Positions 1 to 7,837 are shown, counted from the stretch's first letter. The stretch: 26,720 bases of DNA from an uncultured bacterium (GCA_913009675.1 CAJVXD010000001.1:1-26720); one strand, 5' to 3'. Translations and numbers: made by a program. The notes: a model not told the origin generated them from the sequence alone.

Positions 1-1886
1 GCAAGTTTCTTCCCATCTCCTTCTGCCCATGCGGCAATCCTGTCCAATAAGTTTTCAGCTGGCTGGACAAAAGCGTTCAGATTATATAAGTCATACTTAT
101 TGACAAATGCATTTTTATTTTTTTTATCTTTGATCTTGCCCGATTTATCAGCATAATGGACATTCAGGGCCATATGATTGTCAACCATGGCATCCAGTAT
201 TTCTAACATCGTAGCCGCGCTGAGCGATTCCCCCGGATTAAATTCCTTGTCCTGTCTGGAGTACCCTTCGTAGGTATCGATAAGGCTGATACTATTCGGT
301 CCTGCTGTCCGTAAAGCTAAAAGCATAACCCATAACTCCGCAAAATCATTAAAGTTTTCAGTGCTGTGCACTAAGATAACGTTCTCGCCTTTTAAATTGT
401 CCGGGACCTTGACCTTCCATGTCAGGGGATTTTCACCTGGCTTTTCGATTATGACTCTTTCAGACTCAGCTTTAATAGAATCCGCCGCTTCCCTGGCATC
501 TGACTCTAATCGTCTGTGTTCATACAATACCTTCTTGATGAAGTGAGGGCCCTTCTTCTTTTTTATGGCCTTTAAAGGGATGGCACTGGATTCGGTATTA
601 TTGTAAAATAGCCGGTCACAGTAAAAACGCAATAAACTATCCAACCCGCTTTTAACGTCATGGACCTTATCTAAAACAAGATCGATCTTTTTCGCACCAT
701 TCCTTTTTAATGTGCCTAACAATAGAATTATTTTTACTAAATCCTCAGGCGAATTGAGAGTAGAAACCACTCTCAAGGATGCCCCGTTGACAAGATCGGG
801 ATTCAGGATCCTTAAATATAGTTCTCCGTCAGGGAAATGTGATGTCTTTAATCGTATCGCCCCCTTGTCACCCTCTACCGAAATCTTAGCATAAAGCGAG
901 TTCATTTTATTTAAAAGATTTTTAAGGTCTGTTATTTTCTCCTCTAGATAGCCCCCAAAGTAATCTAAATCTTCATTATTAATAGCGTGCCAGGGGAGTT
1001 CCTCGTTTTCTCCGTTATAAAAGCTGGTTAAATAATCACTGAGATTTTCTCCGTTCAAGAATTTATCGGATATCTCTTCTATGGTTTCAGGCATATAGTC
1101 AGCAAAAAGAGGATACAGATAGATATAGGATTCAAGAAACCTTTTCCACTCTTTCCTGGAGTCTCCCAGGTCGCCCATTGTTGATTCAGCGTTCTTAAAC
1201 CCGTCTTTTATAAGGCCTTTTGACCATTCAATTATTTCCGCCGGAGAAAGTGCAAACCTTTCCACGGAATCTTTCCCGTATATTGTAACTCCTGTACCCA
1301 GCCTCAATAAACTAAGGTTCTCCCTTAATTTTGTTCTAGTCTTAAAATCCTCCTCCCCTTTTATATTTACATCTACATGAGGTAAATCACTACTTAAACT
1401 CCATACTTCTCCCCCGAAACTCAACCTACCCTTAACAATGATAAGCATATCTATATCATGCGACCTGTCTTTTTCAGAATACCACAACGAGTTTCCGAAG
1501 ATAAAGATTGTACAACCTTCTATATCCTCGTCGCTTAATTCAATGTGTCCTTCCTCCCGTAATTTTTTAAGCTTGTCTTTTACTAGCTGGGGCAAGTTTC
1601 TGTCTCTTAGAAGATACTCGAGTCTTTTGCGCAGGATCCCCCTGGATTTTTTATTATCTTTGAGGTGGCTCCAGAGATAGCTATTCGATTTATCCAGCTC
1701 CGAAATAATGTCTTCCGGGGTGCGTTCAGGATTTTGTAATTTATTCCATTCCCTGAATGTCTTGCTTGTAGCCAAAGGAGGTCTAAGCGTAGGATTGCTA
1801 CCGGAGAGACAAAACGCCACTTTCTGGCCCTGGCATAAAAATAGTATTAAGAATACTAAAGCTAAAGCTTTTTTAAAGTTTATCAT
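1..1886 (-). CDS. Exported nucleotidyltransferase / PRPP-synthetase-like fusion protein (partial, C-terminus beyond window)
   Basis: This is an open reading frame of 628 codons that runs off the left edge without a stop. The N-terminus looks like a signal peptide: basic start MINFKK, then a hydrophobic stretch to about residue 28. Residues 131-146 carry GNS(x10)DID, the signature of the nucleotidyltransferase (Pol beta-like) fold. Residue 351 onward reads FPDGELYLRI, resembling the F-DGE-x-x-RI segment of ribose-phosphate pyrophosphokinase (Prs). A Prs-like helix/strand follows (VVSTLNSPEDL...GAKKIDLVL, about 372-405). A second Prs-like copy, about 500-565, contains GYSRQDKEFNPGES at 541-554, very close to the Prs motif GYARQDRK-x-x-REP. 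A typical Prs has about 60 residues between the first and last of these motifs; here there are about 190, consistent with internal duplication. The start is the first ATG after the putative promoter; no strong Shine-Dalgarno lies directly before it. The domain calls are by motif only; activity and substrate are unknown. Confidence 0.72.
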   Translation of the reverse strand, partial: MINFKKALALVFLILFLCQGQKVAFCLSGSNPTLRPPLATSKTFREWNKLQNPERTPEDIISELDKSNSYLWSHLKDNKKSRGILRKRLEYLLRDRNLPQLVKDKLKKLREEGHIELSDEDIEGCTIFIFGNSLWYSEKDRSHDIDMLIIVKGRLSFGGEVWSLSSDLPHVDVNIKGEEDFKTRTKLRENLSLLRLGTGVTIYGKDSVERFALSPAEIIEWSKGLIKDGFKNAESTMGDLGDSRKEWKRFLESYIYLYPLFADYMPETIEEISDKFLNGENLSDYLTSFYNGENEELPWHAINNEDLDYFGGYLEEKITDLKNLLNKMNSLYAKISVEGDKGAIRLKTSHFPDGELYLRILNPDLVNGASLRVVSTLNSPEDLVKIILLLGTLKRNGAKKIDLVLDKVHDVKSGLDSLLRFYCDRLFYNNTESSAIPLKAIKKKKGPHFIKKVLYEHRRLESDAREAADSIKAESERVIIEKPGENPLTWKVKVPDNLKGENVILVHSTENFNDFAELWVMLLALRTAGPNSISLIDTYEGYSRQDKEFNPGESLSAATMLEILDAMVDNHMALNVHYADKSGKIKDKKNKNAFVNKYDLYNLNAFVQPAENLLDRIAAWAEGDGKKL

Positions 1887-1959
1887 AAATACAGACAAAA
1901 AATAATGTCCCTGCTGTCATCCAGCGGTCTTTAATAATTCTCCCCTTGTTTATATTAAT

Positions 1960-1988
1960 ATTATAGCATATTAATGCAGTTATGACAA
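1960..1988 (-). promoter_or_regulatory. Sigma70-type promoter for the nucleotidyltransferase/Prs-like gene
   Basis: On the minus strand, TTGTCA (1983-1988) is followed after exactly 17 bp by TATAAT (1960-1965). That gives 5/6 and 6/6 matches to consensus. The predicted transcript start is near 1953, leaving a leader of about 65 nt before the ATG at 1886. The insertion sequence ends 8 bp (one target-duplication copy) upstream of the -35 region, so the promoter is native and intact. Confidence 0.6.
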
Positions 1989-2010
1989 TATTTGATATAG
2001 ATAGGTCACG

Positions 2011-3201
2011 TCAACTAAATTGTGTAAAATTCTTTATAGGGCGTTCCTTCCAGTTGTTATTTAAGTGAGTAAAGATAGCATATATGATCCTCTCACAGCT
2101 TTTAAGGTTAGTAAAGCAGGTAAATACCCTTGTCCTGCGCCTGACTTCTCTAAAAGATCTCTCTATGACATTGGTGGTACGTATCTTCTTCCAGTGATTC
2201 TTTGGGCATTGGAAGACATTCAGTAATTCCTCCAGATCTTTTTCAAGGCAGTGCACTGCACGAGGAGCTTTGTTGAACCATTTCTTCTTCCACGCCTTGA
2301 ATATAGATAAGGCCTGATATTTACTCTGGGCAAGGTATATATTCCTAGCGTCATTTATGCATTCATCCTGATAGATCTTTTTGAGATAATTTGATACGTT
2401 ACGGAGTTTGTGAGCCCAGCATCTCTGGAGAGGCACATGTGGATATACAATACCTAAGGCTGAGTGTAATCCTTTTGAGCCGTCTGTTGTTACGAGTTTA
2501 AGATTATCTCCTTTTAGGCCTCGGTTATAAAGATTATTAACTAGTCCTTCCCATGCGTCAAAGGATTCGCCTTTGGCCTGGGCGAAGGCTATTAAGCGGC
2601 GTTCTCCGAATACTGTTATGCCGTATGCTACGAGGATTTTTCTATTCCGGTATTTCCCGTTATATCGTATCTTAAGCGTTATAGCGTCTAGGAATAGATA
2701 CTGGTATTCGTCGAGTATAGGGGTTTTATGGAATTCTTTTACCTTTACATCTAATCTTCTGGTTATGCTTGATACTTTGGCGTGGGATACTTTTGTATCT
2801 AGTAGTTTGGATATTGCATCCCCAACTCTCCTTGTAGATACGCCTGCCAAGAATATATCCTGGATTAAATCTTCTACGATGTCTTCATAACGATGATAGC
2901 GTTTAAAAGCCCTGGTCCTGAACCCGGATGAACGCAACCTCAGAACCTTTATGTCATTTACTAATCCGAATTGAGTTACAAGGCTGCGTGTGTAGTGTCC
3001 GTTTCTGTAAAGCTCTTCAGTGTCTTTTTGTTCTTTCTCTTGTTCTATATAGAGTTCCAGGTCTGTTTTTACCGTAGATTCCATGAGTTCTTTTAAGAGG
3101 CTGCGCATATGAAGCCTTGTGTCTTGCCAAAAATCTTTATTTACTTCCTGCCACCATTCCTGTAAAATCTTACCTTGAGGCAGTAATCTGACGTTTTCCA
3201 T
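2011..3201 (-). CDS. IS256-family (mutator-type) DDE transposase
   Basis: The protein is 396 aa, the usual length for the family. The DDE catalytic triad is readable: D172 in FLDAITLKI, D240 in TTDGSKG, and E347 in NVIERSFREVRRRTR. The family hallmark QRCWAHKLRN lies after the second aspartate. It catalyses cut/copy movement of the surrounding element through its terminal repeats. The start ATG follows GGAAAGGAG by about 9 nt. No frameshift or internal stop is seen, so the enzyme is probably functional. It is transcribed in the same direction as the nucleotidyltransferase/Prs-like gene to its left, so read-through into that gene is possible. Confidence 0.95.
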   Translation of the reverse strand: MENVRLLPQGKILQEWWQEVNKDFWQDTRLHMRSLLKELMESTVKTDLELYIEQEKEQKDTEELYRNGHYTRSLVTQFGLVNDIKVLRLRSSGFRTRAFKRYHRYEDIVEDLIQDIFLAGVSTRRVGDAISKLLDTKVSHAKVSSITRRLDVKVKEFHKTPILDEYQYLFLDAITLKIRYNGKYRNRKILVAYGITVFGERRLIAFAQAKGESFDAWEGLVNNLYNRGLKGDNLKLVTTDGSKGLHSALGIVYPHVPLQRCWAHKLRNVSNYLKKIYQDECINDARNIYLAQSKYQALSIFKAWKKKWFNKAPRAVHCLEKDLEELLNVFQCPKNHWKKIRTTNVIERSFREVRRRTRVFTCFTNLKSCERIIYAIFTHLNNNWKERPIKNFTQFS

Positions 3202-3222
3202 AGGACGTACTCCTTTCCTTTT

Positions 3223-3285
3223 AAAAGCCTGGCACCATACCAGAGCTTTTGTTTTTGTATCCTAAAGGAAGGATACGTCCTTTTT
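3223..3285. terminator. Two stem-loops in the transposase leader of the IS
   Basis: The first stem pairs AAAAGC+CTGG (3223-3232) with CCAG+GCTTTT (3240-3250, one bulged A). The second pairs GTATCCT (3257-3263) with AGGATAC (3270-3276) and is followed after four bases by TTTTT, giving a terminator shape on the plus strand. Both lie inside the element, upstream of the transposase. Such structures in insertion sequences commonly limit transcription entering or leaving the element; that role is inferred here. Confidence 0.4.
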
Positions 3286-3387
3286 ATTTAATTTTCAATA
3301 AGAAATTACACAGTATATTTTACGTTACCTATAGATAGGTCTCCTTCTACAGACGTCCTGCAAGGAAATTTTAACTAGGTAGGTATA

Positions 3388-3723
3388 TCAGTAATTTCTG
3401 CGGGCGGCGTAGGTGAAGTGGGAGAAGTAGTTTCGCCATGAGGCTTCGGTAGACATGAATTGGTTTGGTCCGAAAAAGTAATCTACGATGGCTTCTCTCA
3501 TGCGGGCTATTTCTTTGAAACGGGCAAGGCTTCCGGGGTTTGATAGAGTCAGGTCTATCAACTCAAGGGCTCGTTCAAAAGACCTCCGGCTATAATCGGG
3601 GTTATTCCTCCTTTGCCAGTTAAGGGCGCGTTCAACCTCGCTTCCAATATTAGCCATCTGCTCAAGGAAAGATAGTCTTCTCCAGCCCCCTGCTGCCAGG
3701 GTCCTATGCTGATATTTCATCAT
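3388..3723 (-). CDS. Conserved hypothetical protein, partner of the DUF5674 gene
   Basis: The protein is 111 aa, soluble, and rich in Arg, Ala and Glu, with the recognisable run YQHRTLAAGGWRRLSFLEQM near the start. The middle looks helical (ANIGSEVERALNWQRRN, FERALELIDLTL) and the C-terminus is aromatic/basic (NYFSHFTYAARRNY). I recognise the sequence type as a small conserved protein found beside DUF5674 genes but know of no assigned function. It overlaps the upstream DUF5674 gene by four bases (ATGA), so translation is probably coupled. Either of two consecutive ATG codons could be the start. The pairing and tight coupling suggest a two-component complex or a toxin-antitoxin-like pair; that is speculation from layout only. 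Confidence 0.7.
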   Translation of the reverse strand: MMKYQHRTLAAGGWRRLSFLEQMANIGSEVERALNWQRRNNPDYSRRSFERALELIDLTLSNPGSLARFKEIARMREAIVDYFFGPNQFMSTEASWRNYFSHFTYAARRNY

Positions 3724-4058
3724 TTAATCCTTTTTGCGGCAATCTCGATGATCTTCCTGCGCACTTCTTCATTTTCTATCCCGCGGCTTCTATTGCCCTG
3801 AGAAGGGCGCATATTGATCATAGCATCAAATTCAATAAAGTCATTACCCTGTATTCCCGGGTAAAAATTTATACCCCAAAGGTTTTTCTGTTTTGAACCA
3901 TCTTTCAAGAGCAGCGCCTCTAAATCAGAATGCAGCTCAGCATCAACTGCTATAAACTCCCTATCAACATCAACAACTGCCTTTACCAAATCCCCAAAGG
4001 TATCTGCGGCCATTTGCTTAAGTTCGTCGAGTGATAACGTTTCTGTTATTATTTTCAT
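3720..4058 (-). CDS. DUF5674 family protein
   Basis: The protein is 112 aa. The pattern VKAVVDVDREFIAVDAELHS, LLLKDGSKQKNLWGINFYP, and IEFDAMINMRPSQGNRSRG is what I recall for DUF5674, a small family of unknown function common in candidate-phylum bacteria. No signal peptide or membrane segment is seen. It is the first gene of a two-gene unit with the 111-aa partner. A -10 box (TATAAT) ends 7 nt before the ATG, so the message is probably leaderless; no Shine-Dalgarno would be present in it. Conserved Asp, Glu, His and Arg residues could form an active site, but no reaction is known to me. Confidence 0.75.
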   Translation of the reverse strand: MKIITETLSLDELKQMAADTFGDLVKAVVDVDREFIAVDAELHSDLEALLLKDGSKQKNLWGINFYPGIQGNDFIEFDAMINMRPSQGNRSRGIENEEVRRKIIEIAAKRIK

Positions 4059-4065
4059 AGTATCG

Positions 4066-4094
4066 ATTATACCTCAATAAAAAACTCCCTGCAA
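4066..4094 (-). promoter_or_regulatory. Promoter for the DUF5674 pair, giving a leaderless transcript
   Basis: On the minus strand, TTGCAG (4089-4094) is separated by 17 bp from a perfect TATAAT (4066-4071). The last base of the -10 box is 7 nt from the A of the ATG at 4058, so transcription should begin at or within a base or two of the start codon. The -35 half lies inside the 3' end of the sugar kinase gene. Confidence 0.5.
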
Positions 4095-5096
4095 GCACTT
4101 TGCTTCGAGCAATCCCTTGAGGAAGGTTTTTACTTGTTTTAGGTTTTTTAGCCCCTGACTTGCGCCTGATTTGGTGCAGATTATGGCGGACAATGCCGAT
4201 GCAAAGACCATGGCAGGCCCTATATTGTCAAATACCCGTCTCTTCCCTGCCTTAACTATCTTATAAAGCAGGCCTGCTGTATAGGCGTCTCCTGCACCTA
4301 TTGTGTCGGCTATTTTGACTTTAAATGCAGGTATTTTGATGAGATTGCTTCGCTTCGCTCGCAATGATAGAGGCCTTGGGTACAATGACTCGTTGAGATA
4401 TACTGAACCCTTTGAGCCTAACGTTAAAATAATCTCGCATCTGGATAGTTTCCTGAGCTTTTTCAGGCCTTTTTCGGGATCTTTCAGGCCGGTCAGAAAC
4501 TCCAGATCAACCTCGCTTATCTTGAGCAGATCGACTAATTTTACAAGCCTTAAGACCCTGCCCCTGGCTGCTCTTTTATCCTTTATAGCACAAGGCCTGA
4601 TGTTTGGGTCAAACGATATGAATACATGCCTTTTTTTGAGGAATTTAACGTATTTTAAGGCCTCAGGCGAGGTATCTTTTTGATATGAAAAGCTGGAGCC
4701 GAAATGAAGGATCTTAGTGTGCCTTAAAAGGTTTTTTGGGGCGTCCTTAAAACATACTATGGCGCTCCTTGAAGTGTTTTTATAAAATGTATACCCGGAG
4801 TTTCCCGAAGGGTCTATATTTGCTATTGCAATGGGGGTACGTATATCCGGGTCCAGGATAATGCCTTTTGTATTTACCCTGCATGAAGCGAGAAAATGTA
4901 CGGCAAGGTCCCCCAGGGTGTCCTTGCCGATCCTTGAAACCATGGCTGTTTTTAGCCCTAGTTTAGCAGCTATTACAGCAGAGTTTGTTGTAGAGCCTCC
5001 TACAGAGGCTAAAAAACGAGGGCTGTTTTTATCGGTGCCTTTTTCCTGTATAAGGTCTACCGAGGTCCCGCCTAAAAAAAGTATGTCTAATGGCAT
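4074..5096 (-). CDS. PfkB-family carbohydrate/nucleoside kinase with an in-frame repeat insertion
   Basis: The protein is 340 aa, the normal size for the ribokinase/PfkB family. It would phosphorylate a sugar, nucleoside or related alcohol using ATP. The N-terminal FLGGTSVDLI and GGSTTNSAVIAAKLG match the first PfkB signature. DTIGAGDAYTAGLL carries the second signature and the anion hole, with catalytic D270. Between the core and this motif, residues about 244-252 read LRAKRSNL, the translation of a palindromic repeat rather than native kinase sequence; the frame is kept. The gene sits 19 bp after the nitroreductase stop and is probably cotranscribed with it. Substrate cannot be told from sequence. 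The start ATG has no strong ribosome-binding site. Confidence 0.85.
   Translation of the reverse strand: MPLDILFLGGTSVDLIQEKGTDKNSPRFLASVGGSTTNSAVIAAKLGLKTAMVSRIGKDTLGDLAVHFLASCRVNTKGIILDPDIRTPIAIANIDPSGNSGYTFYKNTSRSAIVCFKDAPKNLLRHTKILHFGSSFSYQKDTSPEALKYVKFLKKRHVFISFDPNIRPCAIKDKRAARGRVLRLVKLVDLLKISEVDLEFLTGLKDPEKGLKKLRKLSRCEIILTLGSKGSVYLNESLYPRPLSLRAKRSNLIKIPAFKVKIADTIGAGDAYTAGLLYKIVKAGKRRVFDNIGPAMVFASALSAIICTKSGASQGLKNLKQVKTFLKGLLEAKCLQGVFY
4341..4367. repeat. Short palindromic repeat (RAKRSNL-coding type) inside the kinase gene
   Basis: The segment pairs ATTGC with GCAAT around TTCGCTTCGCTC. It is the widely scattered bacterial repeat whose minus-strand reading gives the peptide LRAKRSNL. 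Here it lies in frame within the PfkB gene, just before the catalytic GAGD motif, so it must form a surface loop tolerated by the enzyme. Recognition of the repeat type is from memory of many genomes. Confidence 0.7.
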
Positions 5097-5115
5097 ATAA
5101 GTTAAATGAGTGTCT

Positions 5116-5688
5116 TCAATCTATTATGATCTCGTCAAGTGAGCGTTTTGGTACGTGGTGTATATCTGCCTGGTCACGCCAGTACTTAATGTCTCTGCCG
5201 CCTGGCCTGACGTTTTCAATCTTTACCTTTTCTCTGGGTATCCCCAGTGCGATAACGAGGAGTATTTCATAGCACAGAGGGATATTTAATCTTTTGCGCA
5301 GTTCGGGCCTGTTTATGAGCCCTATTATGCATCCGCCCAGGCCTTTTTCGGCAGCACCCAGCAGGATGTTTTGGCTGGCTATGCCATGGTCGCACCCAAA
5401 AGATTGAGATATCTCTTTGTCTCCAAGTATGATGATGTAGGCGGAAGGCCTCTGGCCTTCTGCCGGGCCTGGCCAGTCTTCAAGATAACCGGCCCAACTA
5501 AGGCACGGAAATATGAGGGCGTTTTTCTTTGGGTTACAGGAAAGGGTGTATTTTAATGGCTGCAGGTTAGCCGCTGACGGCCCCAGCCTTGCAAGGTCAA
5601 CAAGTCCCTTCAGCGTCTCAAGACTTATCGGTGTCTCTTGATAAAAACGCCTATAGCTCCTGCTCTTTAATATTAAATCTCTTATCAT
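5116..5688 (-). CDS. Nitroreductase family protein
   Basis: The protein is 190 aa and belongs to the FMN-dependent nitroreductase fold. The start (MIRDLILKSRSYRRF) matches the flavin-phosphate-binding SRSxRxF segment. ARLGPSAANLQPLKYTL is the usual S-x-x-N-x-QPW-like motif, with Pro-Leu in place of Pro-Trp. DHGIASQNILLGAAEKGLGGCIIG is the standard central helix and strand. It would reduce a quinone, nitro compound or similar acceptor with NAD(P)H in the cytoplasm; the natural substrate is unknown. It begins 12 bp from hairpin element A and heads a probable operon with the sugar kinase. Confidence 0.85.
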   Translation of the reverse strand: MIRDLILKSRSYRRFYQETPISLETLKGLVDLARLGPSAANLQPLKYTLSCNPKKNALIFPCLSWAGYLEDWPGPAEGQRPSAYIIILGDKEISQSFGCDHGIASQNILLGAAEKGLGGCIIGLINRPELRKRLNIPLCYEILLVIALGIPREKVKIENVRPGGRDIKYWRDQADIHHVPKRSLDEIIID

Positions 5689-5700
5689 TTCGTTTTTATG

Positions 5701-5976
5701 TAGATTCCCACGTCCTCATGGACGCGGCTCGTGCTGTTACGAGCCTTGCCCGTCCCTCAAGCAGGGCAGCAGGGTGTTGAAGGACGTTCGGCTAAAAGAT
5801 ATGTTGTTTGTAGGGCTGGGCCTCACTCTTTTTTATTTTGACAGGCAGTCTTTTTAGTTGTTCGTTGATTATATGTTTCGCAAAATAAAGAAGCCTTCAA
5901 CACCCTGCTGCCCTGCTTGACAGACGAGCAAAGCTCGTAACAGTAAGAGCCGCATCCGTAAGGATGCGGGAATCTA
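5701..5976. repeat. Long hairpin element A (about 82-bp inverted arms, 111-nt core)
   Basis: The arms at 5701-5782 and 5894-5976 are imperfect inverted repeats, beginning TAGATTCCC and ending with a nearly identical run through CAGGGCAGCAGGGTGTTGAA. Differences between the arms are mostly small substitutions. Short local hairpins are nested in each arm: CGTCC-TCAT-GGACG on the left and CGCATCC-GTAA-GGATGCG on the right. The core at 5783-5893 is shared with element B: TGGGCCTC, TTTTATTTTGACAGGCA and CGCAAAATAAAGA occur in the same order and nearly the same spacing. The core itself contains an inverted pair TTTATTTTG / CAAAATAAA. The element lies between two divergent genes, so it is not a terminator shared by converging genes. 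Confidence 0.85.
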
Positions 5977-5985
5977 CTTATTTTA

Positions 5986-7833
5986 ATGGAGCATAATCTA
6001 AAGAGAGAATTAGGGTTATTGGATATATTTTGTGTGGCTACCGGGGCCATGATAAGTTCAGGTCTCTTTATCCTACCGGGCATTGCCTTTAGCAGGGTTG
6101 GACCCGCAGTTATCCTTTCCTATATCCTCGCCGGTATCTTATGCATCCCTACATTAATGAGTAATGCGGAGTTGATTACCGCGATGCCCAAGGCAGGCGG
6201 AGATTATTTTTATATAATGCGGGGTTTTGGGCCACTCTTAGGAACGCTGGCCGGGTTTAGCTCCTGGTTTTCTCTGAGTCTGAAAGGCGCCTTTGCCCTG
6301 GTAGGTATGGGGGCATATTTGAGTCTAGTAACCAGCCTCCCTATAAATGTTATTGCCATAGTCTGCTGCTTGATTTTTATTATCCTGAATCTCCTGGGTG
6401 TAAAAGAAGCAGGCAGGTTTCAGGTATTTTTGGTAATAGGCCTCATTGCTATACTTTTGCTTTATGTGATCTGGGGTTCAGGTTCCCTCAGGCCTATACA
6501 TTTTCAGCCGTTTTTTGAAAAGGGTATAGCATCGGTCTTTGCGACGGCAAGTTTCGTATTTATATCCTATGGCGGCTTAACCAAGATAGCGGCGTTGGCG
6601 GAAGAAACTAAAAATCCAGGGAGGAATTTGCCGCTAGGCATGATACTTTCTATTATAGTCACCTCTCTTATTTACGCTTTAGTTATTTTTGTAACCATAG
6701 GTGTTTTGGAACCGGGACGCCTCAGGGTAACCCTGATGCCTATATCGGAAGGGGCAGGGGCCTTTGGGGGAGACCGTTTAAGGATCTTAATAAGCATAGC
6801 TGCGCTCCTGGCATTTATTTCGACAGCGAATTCAGCTGTTATGACCGCCTCCAGGTATCCGCTTGGCATGAGCAAGGATAGACTTTTGCCAGGCTATTTC
6901 CAGAAGATAAGTTCGCGTTCAAAAACTCCTTATGTCTCTATCTTGTTTACCGGATTTTTTATGATCCTGGCCCTGGTATTCTTAAGGCTGGAGATATTGG
7001 TCAAGGTCGCCTCAAGTATATTAATCTTACTTTTTATATTTGCCAACCTTACTCTAATCTTATTCAGGGAGAGCAAAATCCTGAGTTATAGGCCTAAGTT
7101 CCACTCGCCTTTCTATCCCTATCTGCAAGTGATAGGGATACTGGGGGGGATATTTCTTTTGATTGAGATGGGGACATTTATAGTTTTCCTGACCATGGTT
7201 TTTCTCCTGGGCGGATTTACATGGTATAAGATATACGGTCAGAAAAGGGCGAGTCAGGATTCAGCACTTATATATATGTTGGAAAGATTGGTGGCCAGAG
7301 ACAGGGAATTTACCTCTGATAATCTGTTGGTAGAGCTTAAGGATATAGTTATCCAGAGAGATATGGTTAAGAAGGATAGGTTTTATAGGTTAATTGAAGA
7401 GGCGAAGGTCTTGGATCTGGAAAGGCCCTTAAGGATGGAGGATTTGTTTAGAGAGATCTCGACTATCCTGGGGGAAGAGTTAAGATTAGAACCCCGGATT
7501 TTATTCTCAGGATTTGTAGAGAGGGAGATAGAATCCAGCACCGTGCTTAGAAAGGGTCTCGCCATACCCCATATCGTTGTGGAAGGGAAGAATTCTTTTA
7601 AGATCCTACTGGTGAGGGCCCGTTCGGGGATTATCTTCCCGGGAGATAAACTGGCTCATATCATATTTATCCTTGTAGGTTCTCATGATGAAAGGAATCT
7701 CCACCTCAGGGTCCTGGCGGCCATAGCCCAGATTACACAAAACCCTGAATTCGACAAGAAATGGTTTGAGGCTCGGAATGCAGATGAGCTGAAAAACATC
7801 GTTCTCCTGACCGAGCGCCACCGTTTCCATTAG
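5986..7833 (+). CDS. APC-family amino acid permease fused to a PTS EIIA-like (fructose/Ntr-type) domain
   Basis: The protein is 615 aa. Residues about 8-420 form an APC-superfamily permease with about 12 hydrophobic segments; the start (LGLLDIFCVATGAMISSGLF) is the classic unwound first helix with its GxMI-x-SG substrate motif, and AALAEETKNPGRNLP is the conserved cytoplasmic loop. It should import an amino acid or amine. After a linker of about 60 residues, residues about 455-605 resemble PTS_EIIA_2: FVEREIESSTVLRKGLAIPH places H529 at the phospho-accepting histidine, followed by LVGSHDERNLHLRVLAAIA. The domain may gate the transporter according to phosphorylation or ligand state. The ATG is 10 bp after hairpin element A and has no clear ribosome-binding site, so the hairpin may affect its expression. 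Confidence 0.87.
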   Translation: MEHNLKRELGLLDIFCVATGAMISSGLFILPGIAFSRVGPAVILSYILAGILCIPTLMSNAELITAMPKAGGDYFYIMRGFGPLLGTLAGFSSWFSLSLKGAFALVGMGAYLSLVTSLPINVIAIVCCLIFIILNLLGVKEAGRFQVFLVIGLIAILLLYVIWGSGSLRPIHFQPFFEKGIASVFATASFVFISYGGLTKIAALAEETKNPGRNLPLGMILSIIVTSLIYALVIFVTIGVLEPGRLRVTLMPISEGAGAFGGDRLRILISIAALLAFISTANSAVMTASRYPLGMSKDRLLPGYFQKISSRSKTPYVSILFTGFFMILALVFLRLEILVKVASSILILLFIFANLTLILFRESKILSYRPKFHSPFYPYLQVIGILGGIFLLIEMGTFIVFLTMVFLLGGFTWYKIYGQKRASQDSALIYMLERLVARDREFTSDNLLVELKDIVIQRDMVKKDRFYRLIEEAKVLDLERPLRMEDLFREISTILGEELRLEPRILFSGFVEREIESSTVLRKGLAIPHIVVEGKNSFKILLVRARSGIIFPGDKLAHIIFILVGSHDERNLHLRVLAAIAQITQNPEFDKKWFEARNADELKNIVLLTERHRFH

Positions 7834-7837
7834 CACT

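Larger units (their letters stand above)
2004..3329 (-). mobile_element. IS256-family insertion sequence, 1326 bp, complete
   Basis: The ends are imperfect terminal inverted repeats. Left reads GGTCACGTCAACTAAATTGT and right, reversed, GGTAACGTAAAATATACTGT; 19 of the first 24 positions match and the similarity continues through GTGTAA. The element is bracketed by identical 8-bp direct repeats TATAGATA at 1996-2003 and 3330-3337, matching the 8-9 bp target duplications typical of IS256-family elements. It carries one transposase gene whose stop codon lies just inside the left repeat. The perfect target duplication and intact reading frame suggest a recent and possibly active insertion. Confidence 0.9.

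Noticed and set aside
361..1905. Several plus-strand frames of 60-80 residues
   Set aside because: All are antisense to the single long minus-strand frame, which has recognisable domain motifs, a signal peptide and a promoter.
5823..6083. An 86-residue minus-strand frame crossing element A and the permease start
   Set aside because: It is formed by the hairpin core and arm and the antisense of a well-supported transporter gene.
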